The notes: generated from the sequence alone by a model not told the origin. 64,000 nucleotides of DNA from Bog-257 sp963805985 (GCA_963805985.1 CAWDWG010000003.1:248001-312000); one strand, 5' to 3'. Shown: positions 18,044 through 26,277, numbered from the stretch's first letter. Translations and numbers: made by a program.

Positions 18044-18328
18044 TTTCGAGAGTTATCATCTCCGCGAAGCCCGGAGGGCGGCATTTGTTTTAGTCCCGGG
18101 CGTAAGCCCGCGAGTTCGGGCAGTGCGGCGCTTCAGCGCCGCGTTTCGCAGGACCATCCTTGCCCCGAGTCGACTTTAGTCGACGGCATTAGGTGGCATC
18201 GGCTGAGACCGCGAACCCAATTCTGTCGTCGACTAAAGTCGACTCTAGACATTAAACCGCTTGCGAAACGCGGACCTGAAGGTCCGCACTACCAAACCGG
18301 ACCTGAACATCGGGACGCCAACGCAGAC
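18044..18328. repeat. Composite cluster of four palindrome types
   Basis: The region between the dehydratase and hydrolase genes holds at least four distinct palindromes: GCGGCGCTTCAGCGCCGC, GAGTCGACTTTAGTCGAC and its inverted partner GTCGACTAAAGTCGACTC, and GCGGACCTGAAGGTCCGC. The two GTCGAC palindromes are about 65 bases apart and mirror each other, so the stretch between them can fold as a larger stem. The words reach into the last codons of the hydrolase gene. No gene is present. Confidence 0.7.
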
Positions 18329-19552
18329 CTAAAAGGCCCGCATTACCCACTCCCCCGCCGGCAAAATCGGTCCCTTACCTGCTTCTGTTGCGCGCGCGGT
18401 GCGAATCATCTGCGCCATCCAGTGTACAAGCGCGAGCTTGTCGCGCCAGCTGGCCTTGGCGCCGACCTCCACGTGGCCGATGGCAGGACTCACCAGCGCC
18501 GTGACCAAATACTCTTTCGGAATGTCGCGCTCGAGCCACAACAGCTCCGTCGGTGGGATGACCGTGTCGTCGGAGCCGTGCAGCAGCAACACAGGCGCGT
18601 GCACAAACGCCAGATGCCCGGCGGGAGAGGCGGCGGCAAGCTGGTCACGGCGCTTGTCGATCTCGGCGAGGATCGCCGGCGTTAGCGTCTGCCGCTGTTT
18701 GTGGTAGATGTCCTGCATGATCTGCTGGCCGGCGGGAGTCATCTGCGCGGTCAGCGCCTCCGAACCTTTGCCATCGTCGGAGAGCAAGAGCTTGAGCGCA
18801 TCGTGCGCGAGCGGAGCATCGTGCGGCGAAAAGAAATCCTGCGGCTCGTCATACACGACGATCAGCGCGCCATACTCGTGCGGCGTGAGATGTTCGACCG
18901 TACCGTCAGGCCGAGGCGCCTGGCCGGTGGCGAAGAAGCGCAGCACATGGTCGAGATCGTAGTAGCCGCCAACCGAAGCGATCCACGCGATCGACGGCGC
19001 GTATTGCTGATCGCTGGCTGCGAGCAGCGCAAGGCCGCCGGAGAAGCTGATGGCCAGGATGCCGACCTTCGGCACACTGATCTGCTGTGCGAAAGCCTGT
19101 GCCGCGGTTCCAATCACGTCAGCAGACTGGGCCTGAACGCGATAGTCGGCGATGCCGGGAACCAGCGGCGTCATGACGAAGAAGCCGCTGGCGGCGAGTG
19201 AGCGCGCGAAGCCAACCAGCCGCGGTTCGTTGATGCCGAGCTCATGCATTCCGTGCACGACCACGATGCCGGGCGCAAAGCCGACGCCGCGCGGCAGGTA
19301 AACGCGCGCGGGAATCGGCTGGCCGCGGAAGTCGAAGGTGGTGTCGTGAACGTCGACGGGATGGACGTCGTAGTTGGCGATCCAGCCGGTGGCGTGCGGA
19401 TCGGAGACGCGCGCGAGAAGCGAGGCCGCGCGCAGATAATCCTGCGCCACGGGATACAGCAGTGCAATGACAACGGGAAGCAGCAGCAGGAGCCAGGCAA
19501 TCAATCGTACTTTGCGCGACGGATTGCGGCCTTGCCAGGGAACGGTGGTCAT
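18329..19552 (-). CDS. Membrane-anchored alpha/beta hydrolase
   Basis: A 407-residue protein. Residues 15-35 form one membrane helix ('LIAWLLLLLPVVIALLYPVA'). The hydrolase fold follows with the oxyanion strand 'GIVVVHGMHELG', the nucleophile elbow 'ILAISFSGG' (Ser), the acid in 'LLLHGSDDTVIPP' and a likely catalytic His in 'PAIGHVEVG'. The substrate is unknown; dienelactone hydrolase or prolyl-peptidase-like activity is possible. The last residues (WVMRAF) are encoded by a palindromic repeat that spans the stop codon. Confidence 0.8.
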   Translation of the reverse strand: MTTVPWQGRNPSRKVRLIAWLLLLLPVVIALLYPVAQDYLRAASLLARVSDPHATGWIANYDVHPVDVHDTTFDFRGQPIPARVYLPRGVGFAPGIVVVHGMHELGINEPRLVGFARSLAASGFFVMTPLVPGIADYRVQAQSADVIGTAAQAFAQQISVPKVGILAISFSGGLALLAASDQQYAPSIAWIASVGGYYDLDHVLRFFATGQAPRPDGTVEHLTPHEYGALIVVYDEPQDFFSPHDAPLAHDALKLLLSDDGKGSEALTAQMTPAGQQIMQDIYHKQRQTLTPAILAEIDKRRDQLAAASPAGHLAFVHAPVLLLHGSDDTVIPPTELLWLERDIPKEYLVTALVSPAIGHVEVGAKASWRDKLALVHWMAQMIRTARATEAGKGPILPAGEWVMRAF

Positions 19553-19621
19553 CAGAAGCGCGGACGAGTTGCAGTGCGAAGCTCAGCCCACGCTTAGCAT
19601 GGTAGCAAGAGTGAGGAGCGG

Positions 19622-19924
19622 TTAGCTTGCGCGCAGCACCGGTGCGCGAAGACGGCGGACTTTGATCTTGCTCTCGGACTTGCGCGCGCGTGCCAGGTCG
19701 TAGGCGAGCTGCATCCCTAACCAGGTCTCCGGCGTGCTGCCGAACGCTTTGGTGAGTCGGATGGCCATCTCCGGACTAATGCCAGATTTCCCGTTGACGA
19801 CGTTGTTGAGCGCCTGCCGGGTGACGCCCAGCGCCTTTGCGGCCTCGGTCACGGAAAGGTCGAGAGGTTCCAGACAGTCATGCCTGACGATGCGTCCGGG
19901 ATGCAGCGGATTCTTCATGGGCAT
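19622..19924 (-). CDS. higA: HigA-type antitoxin
   Basis: A 100-residue XRE-family protein starting 'MKNPLHPGRIVRHDCLEPL', the standard HigA/VapI opening, with an HTH in 'VTEAAKALGVTRQALNNVV' and 'GKSGISPEMAIRLTKAFGS'. The C-terminal 20 residues are basic. It binds the HigB toxin and represses the pair. It lies 17 bases downstream of higB, the reverse-order arrangement (toxin first) typical of higBA. An upstream Met two codons earlier is the start chosen. Confidence 0.92.
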   Translation of the reverse strand: MPMKNPLHPGRIVRHDCLEPLDLSVTEAAKALGVTRQALNNVVNGKSGISPEMAIRLTKAFGSTPETWLGMQLAYDLARARKSESKIKVRRLRAPVLRAS

Positions 19925-19941
19925 CGTGCTTGCGCCCCTCC

Positions 19942-20220
19942 TCAGTGGTAGTCGATCAGTGCGACATCAAAAGCGTCTGTTCCGGCAAAGCGGAACACGA
20001 TGCGCCAATTCGCACGCACGGTCACTGCCCAAAAGTCTTTGCGATCTCCCCTCAGCCGATGCAGATGGTATCGCGGCAGGTCCAGCGCTTGTGGCTCGGT
20101 TGCTGCATCAAGGATCGTCAGAATACGTTCGACGACAGGCAATAAGTCTGGACGGACTCCGCGACCATCGCCCAAGTCATACAGTCGCTTCAGCCCCCGA
20201 TGCTTGAAGCTTCTGATCAA
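19942..20220 (-). CDS. higB: HigB-type toxin (RelE superfamily)
   Basis: A 92-residue protein with 'MIRSFKHRGLKRLYDLGD' at the N-terminus and the RelE-fold core 'LHRLRGDRKDFWAVTVRANW' and 'RIVFRF'. HigB is a ribosome-dependent mRNA endonuclease. The conserved basic and aromatic residues of the active site are in place and the length is usual, so it looks intact. It is translated first in an operon with higA. Confidence 0.92.
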   Translation of the reverse strand: MIRSFKHRGLKRLYDLGDGRGVRPDLLPVVERILTILDAATEPQALDLPRYHLHRLRGDRKDFWAVTVRANWRIVFRFAGTDAFDVALIDYH

Positions 20221-20294
20221 TGGAGTTTATTGTAACGTGACAATGGTCAATTGTCATGTTGAGAAGCTGTCGAAGTTGCAGGTCGTAACTCTGA

Positions 20295-20933
20295 TTACAG
20301 CAGCCTCCGCCGCAGCAAGCCGCCCAATCCCAAAACACCAGAGGCGAACAGCATCAGGCTGCTGGGCTCGGGAACACTGGTGCTGGTGCTGGAGCTGCTG
20401 GTGCCCAGCATGCTGAAGGCTTCGGAGGGAATCGACTCGAAGTTTTCGCCGGCCTCGGACGGACAGCCCTTCGAGTGACAACCGACGCCGCTGTTCTCAT
20501 CCCAGAACACCGGATTGCCCTGGGTGTCGATCGCATTCTGCAGGTCCATCCAGTACATGCCGTTGTTGAACATGGTGGGAGTGAAGCTGCCGGTTTCCGT
20601 ACAAACGTCATAGCTATAGGAGTTCAAAACGCAGCCCGACTGCGTCAGCGAAACTTGTCCCTGGAAGAAGAGGGTTCCGCCAAACTGCTCCGAGGTCAGC
20701 TGAAGCTCCACCGACTGCAGTGTGTCGCCCGGACTCAGCCATACGCCGAAGGACAAACCGCTGACGGCAGTCGGACCCGTCGATATGGTGAAGCTGTCGG
20801 CGACGGCAAATCCGAAGTTGATGGTCCAGGCATCGGTGTTGCCGTTGATGGGCCCGTTCTCGTAGACGATTTGCGCTACGGCCGGCACGGCCAGCAGCGC
20901 GGCAATTACCAACACCAGAGCGAACGACTTCAT
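20295..20933 (-). CDS. PEP-CTERM protein, paralogue 1 of 4
   Basis: A 212-residue exported protein: signal peptide 'MKSFALVLVIAALLAVPAVA', a beta-rich body with four Cys, and a C-terminal sorting signal 'VPEPSSLMLFASGVLG' followed by a hydrophobic helix and 'RRRLL'. PEP-CTERM tags are recognised by an exosortase, which is not in this window. The body resembles a carbohydrate-binding or lectin-like beta sandwich ('NTDAWTINFGF' and 'PVFWDENSG'). It is the last of four tandem copies. Confidence 0.85.
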   Translation of the reverse strand: MKSFALVLVIAALLAVPAVAQIVYENGPINGNTDAWTINFGFAVADSFTISTGPTAVSGLSFGVWLSPGDTLQSVELQLTSEQFGGTLFFQGQVSLTQSGCVLNSYSYDVCTETGSFTPTMFNNGMYWMDLQNAIDTQGNPVFWDENSGVGCHSKGCPSEAGENFESIPSEAFSMLGTSSSSTSTSVPEPSSLMLFASGVLGLGGLLRRRLL

Positions 20934-21016
20934 AATCGCAACCTCCGTCCGAAAATTTTAGCCCGAGCTTCCAGGCGAGACACCTTGCAATCGCCTACCT
21001 GCAGCGACAACTCAAC

Positions 21017-21661
21017 TCACATCAGCTTGCGCCGCACCACAGCGCCCACTCCCAGAACGCAGGATGCAAATAGCATCAGGCTGCTGGGCTCAGGGACGGT
21101 GCCAGTGCTAGTGGTGGAGGAGGCGCCTAGAATTGTGAACGCCTCGGAAGGGTCCGATCCCGTCAGCGTCGACTTCGCTTCCGACGGACAACCCGGCGAA
21201 TGACAACCTTCGCCGCTGTTCTCGTCCCAGTACACCGGATCGCCATTCGTATCGGTAGCGTTCTGCAGTGTTAACCAGTACTCGCCGTTGTTGAGACTGG
21301 TGGGGGAAAAGCCTCCGGTCTCGGTGCAGACGTCGTAGCCGTAGTTGTTCACAATGCAGCCGGATTGCGTGAAGTTCACCATGCTATCGAGATAGACCGT
21401 TCCGGTGCCGATGGGCTGGGACGACAGCGTAACCTCCGCCGACTGCAGCGTGTCGCCGGCAAAGAGCCACGCGCCGAACGATAATCCTGTCACCGTGCTG
21501 TTGCCCGTGGAGATAGTGAAGCTGTCGCTAAGCTCGAAGCCGAAATTGATGGTCCAGGCATCGGTGTTGCCGTTGATGGGCCCGTTCTCGTAGACGATTT
21601 GCGCCACGGCCGGCACGGCCAGCAGGGCGGCAATTACCAACACCAGAGCGAACGACTTCAT
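21017..21661 (-). CDS. PEP-CTERM protein, paralogue 2 of 4
   Basis: A 214-residue paralogue whose signal peptide and first 45 residues are nearly identical to the copy at 20295-20933; the middle has diverged. The sorting signal is 'VPEPSSLMLFASCVLGVG' with 'VRRKLM' after the helix. The upstream 80 bases, including the region before the Met, are also nearly identical to those of copy 1, so the duplicated unit (about 728 bases) includes the ribosome-binding region. Confidence 0.85.
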   Translation of the reverse strand: MKSFALVLVIAALLAVPAVAQIVYENGPINGNTDAWTINFGFELSDSFTISTGNSTVTGLSFGAWLFAGDTLQSAEVTLSSQPIGTGTVYLDSMVNFTQSGCIVNNYGYDVCTETGGFSPTSLNNGEYWLTLQNATDTNGDPVYWDENSGEGCHSPGCPSEAKSTLTGSDPSEAFTILGASSTTSTGTVPEPSSLMLFASCVLGVGAVVRRKLM

Positions 21662-21744
21662 AATCGCAACCTCCGTCCGAAAAATTTGGCCCGAGCTTCC
21701 CGGCGAGACATCTTGCGATCGCCTACCTGCAGCGACAACTCAAC

Positions 21745-22386
21745 TCACATCAGCTTGCGCCGCACCACAGCGCCCACTCCCAGAACGCCGGATGCGAACA
21801 GCATCAGGCTGCTGGGCTCGGGGACGCTGGTGCTGGTACTGGAACTGCTGGTGCCGAGAACGCTGAATGACTCGGCCGGGATCGAACCTTCCACGCCCTC
21901 GTTGGCCTGTGATGGGCATCCCGGAGAATGGCAGCCAATACCGCTATTTTCATCCCAATAGACCGGATCTCCAGAGGTAGTTACTCCGTTCTCCAGAGTA
22001 AGCCAGTACGTGCCGTTGTTCAGTGTCGGACCGTCAAACGAACCGGTCTCCTCGCAGACGTTGAAGCCGTAAGTGTTGATAGCGCATCCTGATGCGGTGA
22101 AGCCGACAATGCCATCGAAGTAGTTGGTGCCACCTAACGGCTCCGAGTTGATGCTCAGTTCAGCCGAAATGAGGTTATCGCCGGAAAACAGCCATGCGCC
22201 GAACGAAAGTCCGGTGATCGTAGTTGCTCCGGTGGAAATGGTGAACGAGTCGGTCGGCGTGAATCCGAAGTTGAACGTCCAGGCATCGGTGTTTCCGTTG
22301 ATAGGGCCGTTCTCGTAGACGATCTGCGCCGCCGCCGGCACAGCCAGCAGCGCGGCAATCGCGAGCAGCAGGGCGAACAATTTCAT
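21745..22386 (-). CDS. PEP-CTERM protein, paralogue 3 of 4
   Basis: A 213-residue paralogue. The start at 22386 is chosen because it begins a signal peptide 'MKLFALLLAIAALLAVPAAA' that aligns with copies 1 and 2; a longer open frame upstream is out of register with the family. The body keeps 'PVYWDENSGIGCHSPGCPS' and two Cys pairs, and the C-terminus is 'VPEPSSLMLFASGVLGVG' plus 'VRRKLM'. Its spacing to copy 2 is almost the same as that between copies 2 and 1. Confidence 0.85.
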   Translation of the reverse strand: MKLFALLLAIAALLAVPAAAQIVYENGPINGNTDAWTFNFGFTPTDSFTISTGATTITGLSFGAWLFSGDNLISAELSINSEPLGGTNYFDGIVGFTASGCAINTYGFNVCEETGSFDGPTLNNGTYWLTLENGVTTSGDPVYWDENSGIGCHSPGCPSQANEGVEGSIPAESFSVLGTSSSSTSTSVPEPSSLMLFASGVLGVGAVVRRKLM

Positions 22387-22469
22387 GATCCGCAGTCTCC
22401 TGTCGAGATTTCGGCTCGAGGTCCGCAGCGATGCAGCTTGCCATCGCCGATTCAATCGGCAACTACAAC

Positions 22470-23138
22470 TCACATCAGTTTGCGTCGCAGTAGCGCGCCC
22501 ACTCCCAGAACGCCGGACGCGAACAACATCAGGCTGCTGGGCTCGGGAACGCTGGTGGTGGTGCTGGTGCTGGCAGTGCCCAAGACCGTGAACGATTCCG
22601 ATTCGATCGTGCCGCCCGCGTTTTCCGATGGCATCGAAGGACAACCCGGCGAGGTGCAGCCGACCCCGCTGTTCTCATCCCAATACACCGGATCGCCGCT
22701 GGGCACGATGGCATTCTGCAGATTCAACCAGTAGGTGCCGTTGCCGAAGACTCCGGCGTTGAAAGTGCCGGTCTCGGTGCAGACATTGAATCCGTATTGA
22801 TTCGCCACGCAACCTGACTGGGTAAAGTTCACCACCTGATCGTAGTAGATCGTGCCGAAGTTCTCGCCGGAGGTGATGCTGACTTCGGCGGAGGTGATCG
22901 TGTCGCCGGGGTAGAGCCACGCGCCGAAGGACAGGCCGGTGACGTCGGTGTTGCCGCCGGAGATGGTGAAGGTGTCGCTGACGATGAAACCGAAGTTGAT
23001 GGTCCAGGCGTCGACGTTGCCGTTGATGGGGCCGTTGTTGTAGACGGCCTGGGCAGCCGCCGGTAGGGTCAGAACAAGCAGGAGCAGGGCGCAGAGAGTG
23101 AGTGAGCAAGTTCTCAAGAGAGCCGCCTGGCCGCGCAA
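22470..23138 (-). CDS. PEP-CTERM protein, paralogue 4 of 4
   Basis: A 222-residue paralogue, first in transcription order. It is the most divergent: its signal peptide is 'SLTLCALLLLVLTLPAAA' and the tail is 'LLRRKLM'. There is no ATG at the 5' end; a TTG at 23138 with AGG upstream is used here, and a second TTG at about residue 8 is possible. 'WTINFGFIVSDTFTISGG' and 'GCTSPGCPSMPS' show the shared fold. It was probably the ancestral copy of the tandem array. Confidence 0.8.
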   Translation of the reverse strand: MRGQAALLRTCSLTLCALLLLVLTLPAAAQAVYNNGPINGNVDAWTINFGFIVSDTFTISGGNTDVTGLSFGAWLYPGDTITSAEVSITSGENFGTIYYDQVVNFTQSGCVANQYGFNVCTETGTFNAGVFGNGTYWLNLQNAIVPSGDPVYWDENSGVGCTSPGCPSMPSENAGGTIESESFTVLGTASTSTTTSVPEPSSLMLFASGVLGVGALLRRKLM

Positions 23139-23319
23139 TTTGCCTGAAGATCTTCTTGCCGAGCCCGGGAAATGGCATACACTTTACACCCGTTCTTCAA
23201 GGACTGAACAATAAAATTGCAACAACCTGCAGCAGGGGCTATGGAGAATGTGTCGCAACCGGCCAAGGGATTTCGCGGTGGGACAGACGGCTCGAAAATC
23301 GACCAACCCAGCCGCGCAG

Positions 23320-23372
23320 CGGCGGCAGCGCCGTGAGCCCGGGGCGTTAGCCCCGGGTGAGGTGGAAAATCC
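23320..23372. repeat. GC-rich palindromes near the SPOR gene
   Basis: The palindrome GAGCCCGGGGCGTTAGCCCC plus GGG, followed by GAGCCGCGTAGCGGC, lies about 40 bases beyond the SPOR gene stop. Both could form stable hairpins. Same style as the other intergenic palindromes, different sequence. Confidence 0.5.
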
Positions 23373-23410
23373 ATTCGAGCCGCGTAGCGGCGACAGGGGT
23401 TTGGTGATAG

Positions 23411-24160
23411 CTACTTCTTGATGATCGGGTTGTAGCCTTCAGCGACAAGCTGCGCCTTCATGGCTTCGGCCTCGGCGATGGTCGAGAACGGACCCACCTG
23501 CACGTGGTAGAACTTGTCGTTGGTCACGGGATTATTCACCACGAAGACGTTGTAGTTCTTCTTGCGCAGCGCGCCGGCGAGAGCGACCGCGTCATCCTCG
23601 CGCGAGACGGCGGCGATCTGCACCACGATCGTTCCCGGTCCAGTGACCGGAGACGTGTGCGAGATAACGGCGGCCGCCGGCTTGGCAGTGGTTGCGGCGG
23701 CAGCGGGTGGATTCACCGTAACGCTGTTTGCCGAGGCCGTCGTGACCTTGGGAACCTGCGGCGTCTCCGCGGCTTTCAAATCATGGGAGGGCTCCCTGGC
23801 CTTTTCCGTCGATGAAGTTGGATTGTCGTTCTGCTGAACCGCTTTGTAGAAGGTCAGGCTTTGCTGATTGTTGGCACTGGCATCGTCGGCGGCGGGAGAT
23901 TGCGCTTCGGACTTCGCGGTAACACCGGCTGCGGGCTTGCCTTCACTGCTGGAGGTGCTGGCCAGCACGGTGTCGGAGGGCGAAGCCGCGTTCACTTGCG
24001 AAGGCTGATCGTTCAGCGCCTGCTCGCGGCCCGAGCTGCGCCCGACCGAATAGCCGATCGAAAAGAAAACTCCGCAGATGGCCGCCAGCAGAATGAACAA
24101 GCCCAGCAGCTTGCCCACGCCCAACGTTATTTCGGTATCGTCAGATGCCATTGAGTGCAC
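23411..24160 (-). CDS. SPOR-domain membrane protein
   Basis: A 249-residue protein. Residues 17-38 form one membrane helix ('LLGLFILLAAICGVFFSIGY'). A long Ser/Ala/Thr-rich periplasmic linker follows, then a C-terminal SPOR domain from about residue 173: 'IVVQIAAVSREDDAVALAGA', 'NYNVFVV', 'FYHVQVGPFSTIAEAEAMKA'. SPOR domains bind denuded glycan strands at the division septum. A GTG at 24160 with GAGGG five bases upstream is used; an ATG three codons later is possible. It stands alone. Confidence 0.87.
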   Translation of the reverse strand: MHSMASDDTEITLGVGKLLGLFILLAAICGVFFSIGYSVGRSSGREQALNDQPSQVNAASPSDTVLASTSSSEGKPAAGVTAKSEAQSPAADDASANNQQSLTFYKAVQQNDNPTSSTEKAREPSHDLKAAETPQVPKVTTASANSVTVNPPAAAATTAKPAAAVISHTSPVTGPGTIVVQIAAVSREDDAVALAGALRKKNYNVFVVNNPVTNDKFYHVQVGPFSTIAEAEAMKAQLVAEGYNPIIKK

Positions 24161-24179
24161 AGGAACCCTCGTCTATTGC

Positions 24180-24385
24180 GTAGAGCTGGCCCTCAGCTCC
24201 GCGTTCGGGTAGTGCTGGCCTTCGGGCCAGCGTCTCGGGCTGCCTTCCATTCCCGAGCCGGCTTTAGCCGGCGACACAACCGCCGCTGAAGCCGCACTTC
24301 CACCGCGCTACGTATCCGCCGGACTAAAGTCCGGTCCCTTGAATTGATACTTCCGCTAACGCGGCACTGAAGCTGCCATACCACC
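24180..24385. repeat. Cluster of palindromes including paired-hairpin repeat, copy 2
   Basis: The intergenic space between the slipin and SPOR genes holds several palindromes. The pair at 24207-24277 (GCTGGCCTTCGGGCCAGC and GAGCCGGCTTTAGCCGGC) is the same element as at 6681-6748 and 33178-33250. Further on are CCGGACTAAAGTCCGG and GCGGCACTGAAGCTGCC. No gene is present. Confidence 0.7.
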
Positions 24386-24390
24386 GGTTC

Positions 24391-25188
24391 TCACTTCTCC
24401 GCCGGCGGCGGCGCGCCGCTCAACCTTGCCGTGTCCACGTTTACCAGCTTCTGCAACCCAGCCAGCAGATCCACCGGCACCGGGAAGATGATGGTCGTAT
24501 TCTTCTCCACGCCAATCTCGGTCAGCGTCTGCAGATAGCGCAGCTGAATGCTGGTCGGCTCCTGGGCCAGCAAGTGCGCGGCATCGATCAATCGCTGCGC
24601 CGCGGCGAACTCGCCTTCGGCGTGAATGATCTTGGAACGCTTCTCGCGCTCCGCCTCCGCCTGCTTGGCCATGGCGCGCGTCATCGTCTCCGGCAAGTCG
24701 ACCTGCTTGACCTCGACGTTGGTCACTTTCACGCCCCAGGGATCGGTGTGCTGATCGAGGATCGACTGCAGCCGCAGATTGATCTTCTCGCGATGCGCCA
24801 GCAGTTCGTCGAGATCAACTTCGCCCAAGACCGACCGCAGCGTCGTCTGCGCAAACTGCGAGGTCTGGTACATGTAATTCGAAACCGCAACTACGGCCTT
24901 GTTGGGATCGATCACGCGCAGGAAGATGACCGCGTTTACCTTCAGCGTGACGTTGTCACGCGTGATGATGTCCTGCGGCGGAACTTCCAGCGCCTCCTGC
25001 CGCAACGAGACGCGCACAATGCGATCGATAGGCGCGAACACCAGAATGACGCCCGGACCTTTGGGCACGCCCAGCAAGCGGCCAAGGCGAAAAATGACGC
25101 CGCGTTCATACTCGGCCAGAATTTTGATCGAGTTGATGATGTAGAGAGCGACGATGATGATGACAACAATGCCAGCAATACCGGGCAC
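24391..25188 (-). CDS. Slipin/stomatin-like SPFH protein
   Basis: A 265-residue protein. A GTG at 25188 with GGAGG six bases upstream fixes the start. Residues 3-20 form a membrane hairpin ('GIVVIIIVALYIINSI'). The SPFH domain runs from 'AEYERGVIFRLGRLLG' through 'DPWGVKVTNVEVKQVDLP', followed by the helical flotillin-type part ('AEGEFAAAQRLIDAA'). Slipins oligomerise in membranes and normally form an operon with an NfeD protease partner. That partner lies upstream at 26278-27558, but an inverted-repeat-flanked gene sits between them. Confidence 0.93.
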   Translation of the reverse strand: MPGIAGIVVIIIVALYIINSIKILAEYERGVIFRLGRLLGVPKGPGVILVFAPIDRIVRVSLRQEALEVPPQDIITRDNVTLKVNAVIFLRVIDPNKAVVAVSNYMYQTSQFAQTTLRSVLGEVDLDELLAHREKINLRLQSILDQHTDPWGVKVTNVEVKQVDLPETMTRAMAKQAEAEREKRSKIIHAEGEFAAAQRLIDAAHLLAQEPTSIQLRYLQTLTEIGVEKNTTIIFPVPVDLLAGLQKLVNVDTARLSGAPPPAEK

Positions 25189-25540
25189 AGTGTGCCTCCA
25201 GCACAATTGAAGTGTAGAACGAGTGCTACTGCGAATTGTAGGCTCATCGCACGAGGAACCCAAGTTGGCAACAGCAGCGGCTGGTGGCTAGGGGTCAGTG
25301 GTGTCGATCAACGTCCGCGCCGATTCTTTATTCCCGCCTTCGTTGGGAAATGGTTCGCCATCGAAGGAATCGTTCGGGATCGAATCTGTGCCACCGTATC
25401 CCGCCGTAGTCTGCAGCGACACGAGTCTCGCGAAGCGAGACGGAATAAGAAAGCCCACCGCTTCAGCGGTGGGAGGCATTGAGAAAAGATTCGAGTGCCA
25501 CGGGCACGGCAGAAGAGCCCCTTCAGGGGCGGGCAGGCCG
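25189..25540. other. Intergenic region upstream of slipin, left part of the inverted-repeat element
   Basis: These 352 bases contain no gene that I can support. From 25422 they hold the left 52-bp arm of the SRPBCC element, followed by the palindrome GCCCCTTCAGGGGC at 25517-25530. The part between 25189 and 25421 must hold any promoter for the slipin. Confidence 0.5.
25422..25473. repeat. Left inverted-repeat arm (52 bp) of the SRPBCC element
   Basis: This arm is an exact reverse complement of 26085-26136. It contains two nested palindromes, GTCTCGCGAAGCGAGAC and CCCACCGCTTCAGCGGTGGG. Similarity continues imperfectly inward to about 25512. A third, solo copy with a few mismatches lies at 60983-61034 near rplI. 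Confidence 0.9.
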
Positions 25541-25993
25541 TCAGCCCAGCAACTCGACCAGACGCTTCTGCCGATAAGCGAAGATTCCTTTTACATCGCG
25601 CCGCACGATCAGCGTGTGCATGATCTCGCCCAAGATTCCGAACGGCAGCGCATATCGCACATGATCGCGAATCCGGGTCCCGCCGTTATCGGCAGCGAAA
25701 CTATGTTCGTGCCGCCACAGCGCGTACGGCCCGCGCAATTGCTTGTCGACAAAACCGTGCGGCGGATTCCATTCCGTGATCTCACTGATCCAGCGCATGG
25801 GAAGGCCGCGGATGCGCAGCTTGTATTCAATCAGCGAGCCCGTATGCAATTTGTCTTCCGCTCGAACGATGTGGAATCCCAGCCACGGCGGCGTGATTTT
25901 TTCCAGATTCTCCGGGCGCGAGAAGAACGCGAAGGCCGCGTCCAGCGGTTGCGGAATCCATTGCTCGCGGATCAGTTCGTAGGTGTGGGGCAT
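25541..25993 (-). CDS. SRPBCC (polyketide cyclase/START-like) protein
   Basis: A 150-residue protein with a START/SRPBCC fold: 'PLDAAFAFFSRPENLEKITP' at the N-terminus, 'GSLIEYKLRIRGLPMRWISE', 'GPYALWRHEHSFAADNGGTR' and 'VRYALPFGILGEIMH'. This matches the ligand-binding family often annotated as CDP-paratose 2-epimerase-like or cell-division-inhibitor-like SRPBCC. It is placed between nfeD and slipin and enclosed by 52-bp perfect inverted repeats. The start is the Met that begins the fold; an upstream in-frame extension runs into the repeat and is not credible. Confidence 0.8.
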   Translation of the reverse strand: MPHTYELIREQWIPQPLDAAFAFFSRPENLEKITPPWLGFHIVRAEDKLHTGSLIEYKLRIRGLPMRWISEITEWNPPHGFVDKQLRGPYALWRHEHSFAADNGGTRIRDHVRYALPFGILGEIMHTLIVRRDVKGIFAYRQKRLVELLG

Positions 25994-26084
25994 GTGCGTG
26001 ATGCAGGACCCGAGGCGGCGGAGCGAATGACGTTGTTTCGGAGTTGTGCCGTGCCCGAGGCACTCCGCTTTTTGCATTTGCCTA

Positions 26085-26136
26085 CCCACCGCTGAAGCGG
26101 TGGGCTTTCTTATTCCGTCTCGCTTCGCGAGACTCG
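26085..26136. repeat. Right inverted-repeat arm (52 bp) of the SRPBCC element
   Basis: Exact reverse complement of 25422-25473. With the left arm it encloses a 715-bp segment carrying one gene. No clear target-site duplication is visible outside the arms. Confidence 0.9.
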
Positions 26137-26180
26137 ATCTTGCCCCTGCGGTCAGCGATGCGATCAACGAACGCTCACGA

Positions 26181-26273
26181 CTGACAACCGGCGACCGCCA
26201 ACTCAGAACCGGCGCCTGACAACCGGCAACCGACAACCGACAACGGACAACCGACAACGGACAACCGACAACG
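26181..26273. repeat. Word array (gacaaccg type) at the end of nfeD
   Basis: About 93 bases made mostly of the 7-9 bp words GACAACCG, GACAACGG and CCGACAAC. On the opposite strand the words read GTTGTCGGTTGTC, the same as in the arrays at 57135-57170 and 60866-60899. The array stops four bases from the nfeD stop codon. Confidence 0.8.
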
Positions 26274-26277
26274 CTTT

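Larger units (their letters stand above)
25994..26277. other. Region between SRPBCC and nfeD genes: repeat arm plus word array
   Basis: The region holds the right 52-bp arm (26085-26136) and, from 26181 to 26273, a dense array of CCGACAAC/CGGACAAC words ending four bases before the nfeD stop codon. No coding sequence is supported. Confidence 0.6.

Noticed and set aside
16991..18685. Long plus-strand open frame across the threonine dehydratase gene
   Set aside because: It is antisense to a gene with clear PLP-enzyme motifs and has only composition-driven low-complexity sequence.
25994..26257. N-terminal extension of the SRPBCC gene
   Set aside because: It is encoded by the inverted-repeat arm and word array; the same peptide is seen in reverse-strand translation of the left arm, so it reflects the repeat only.
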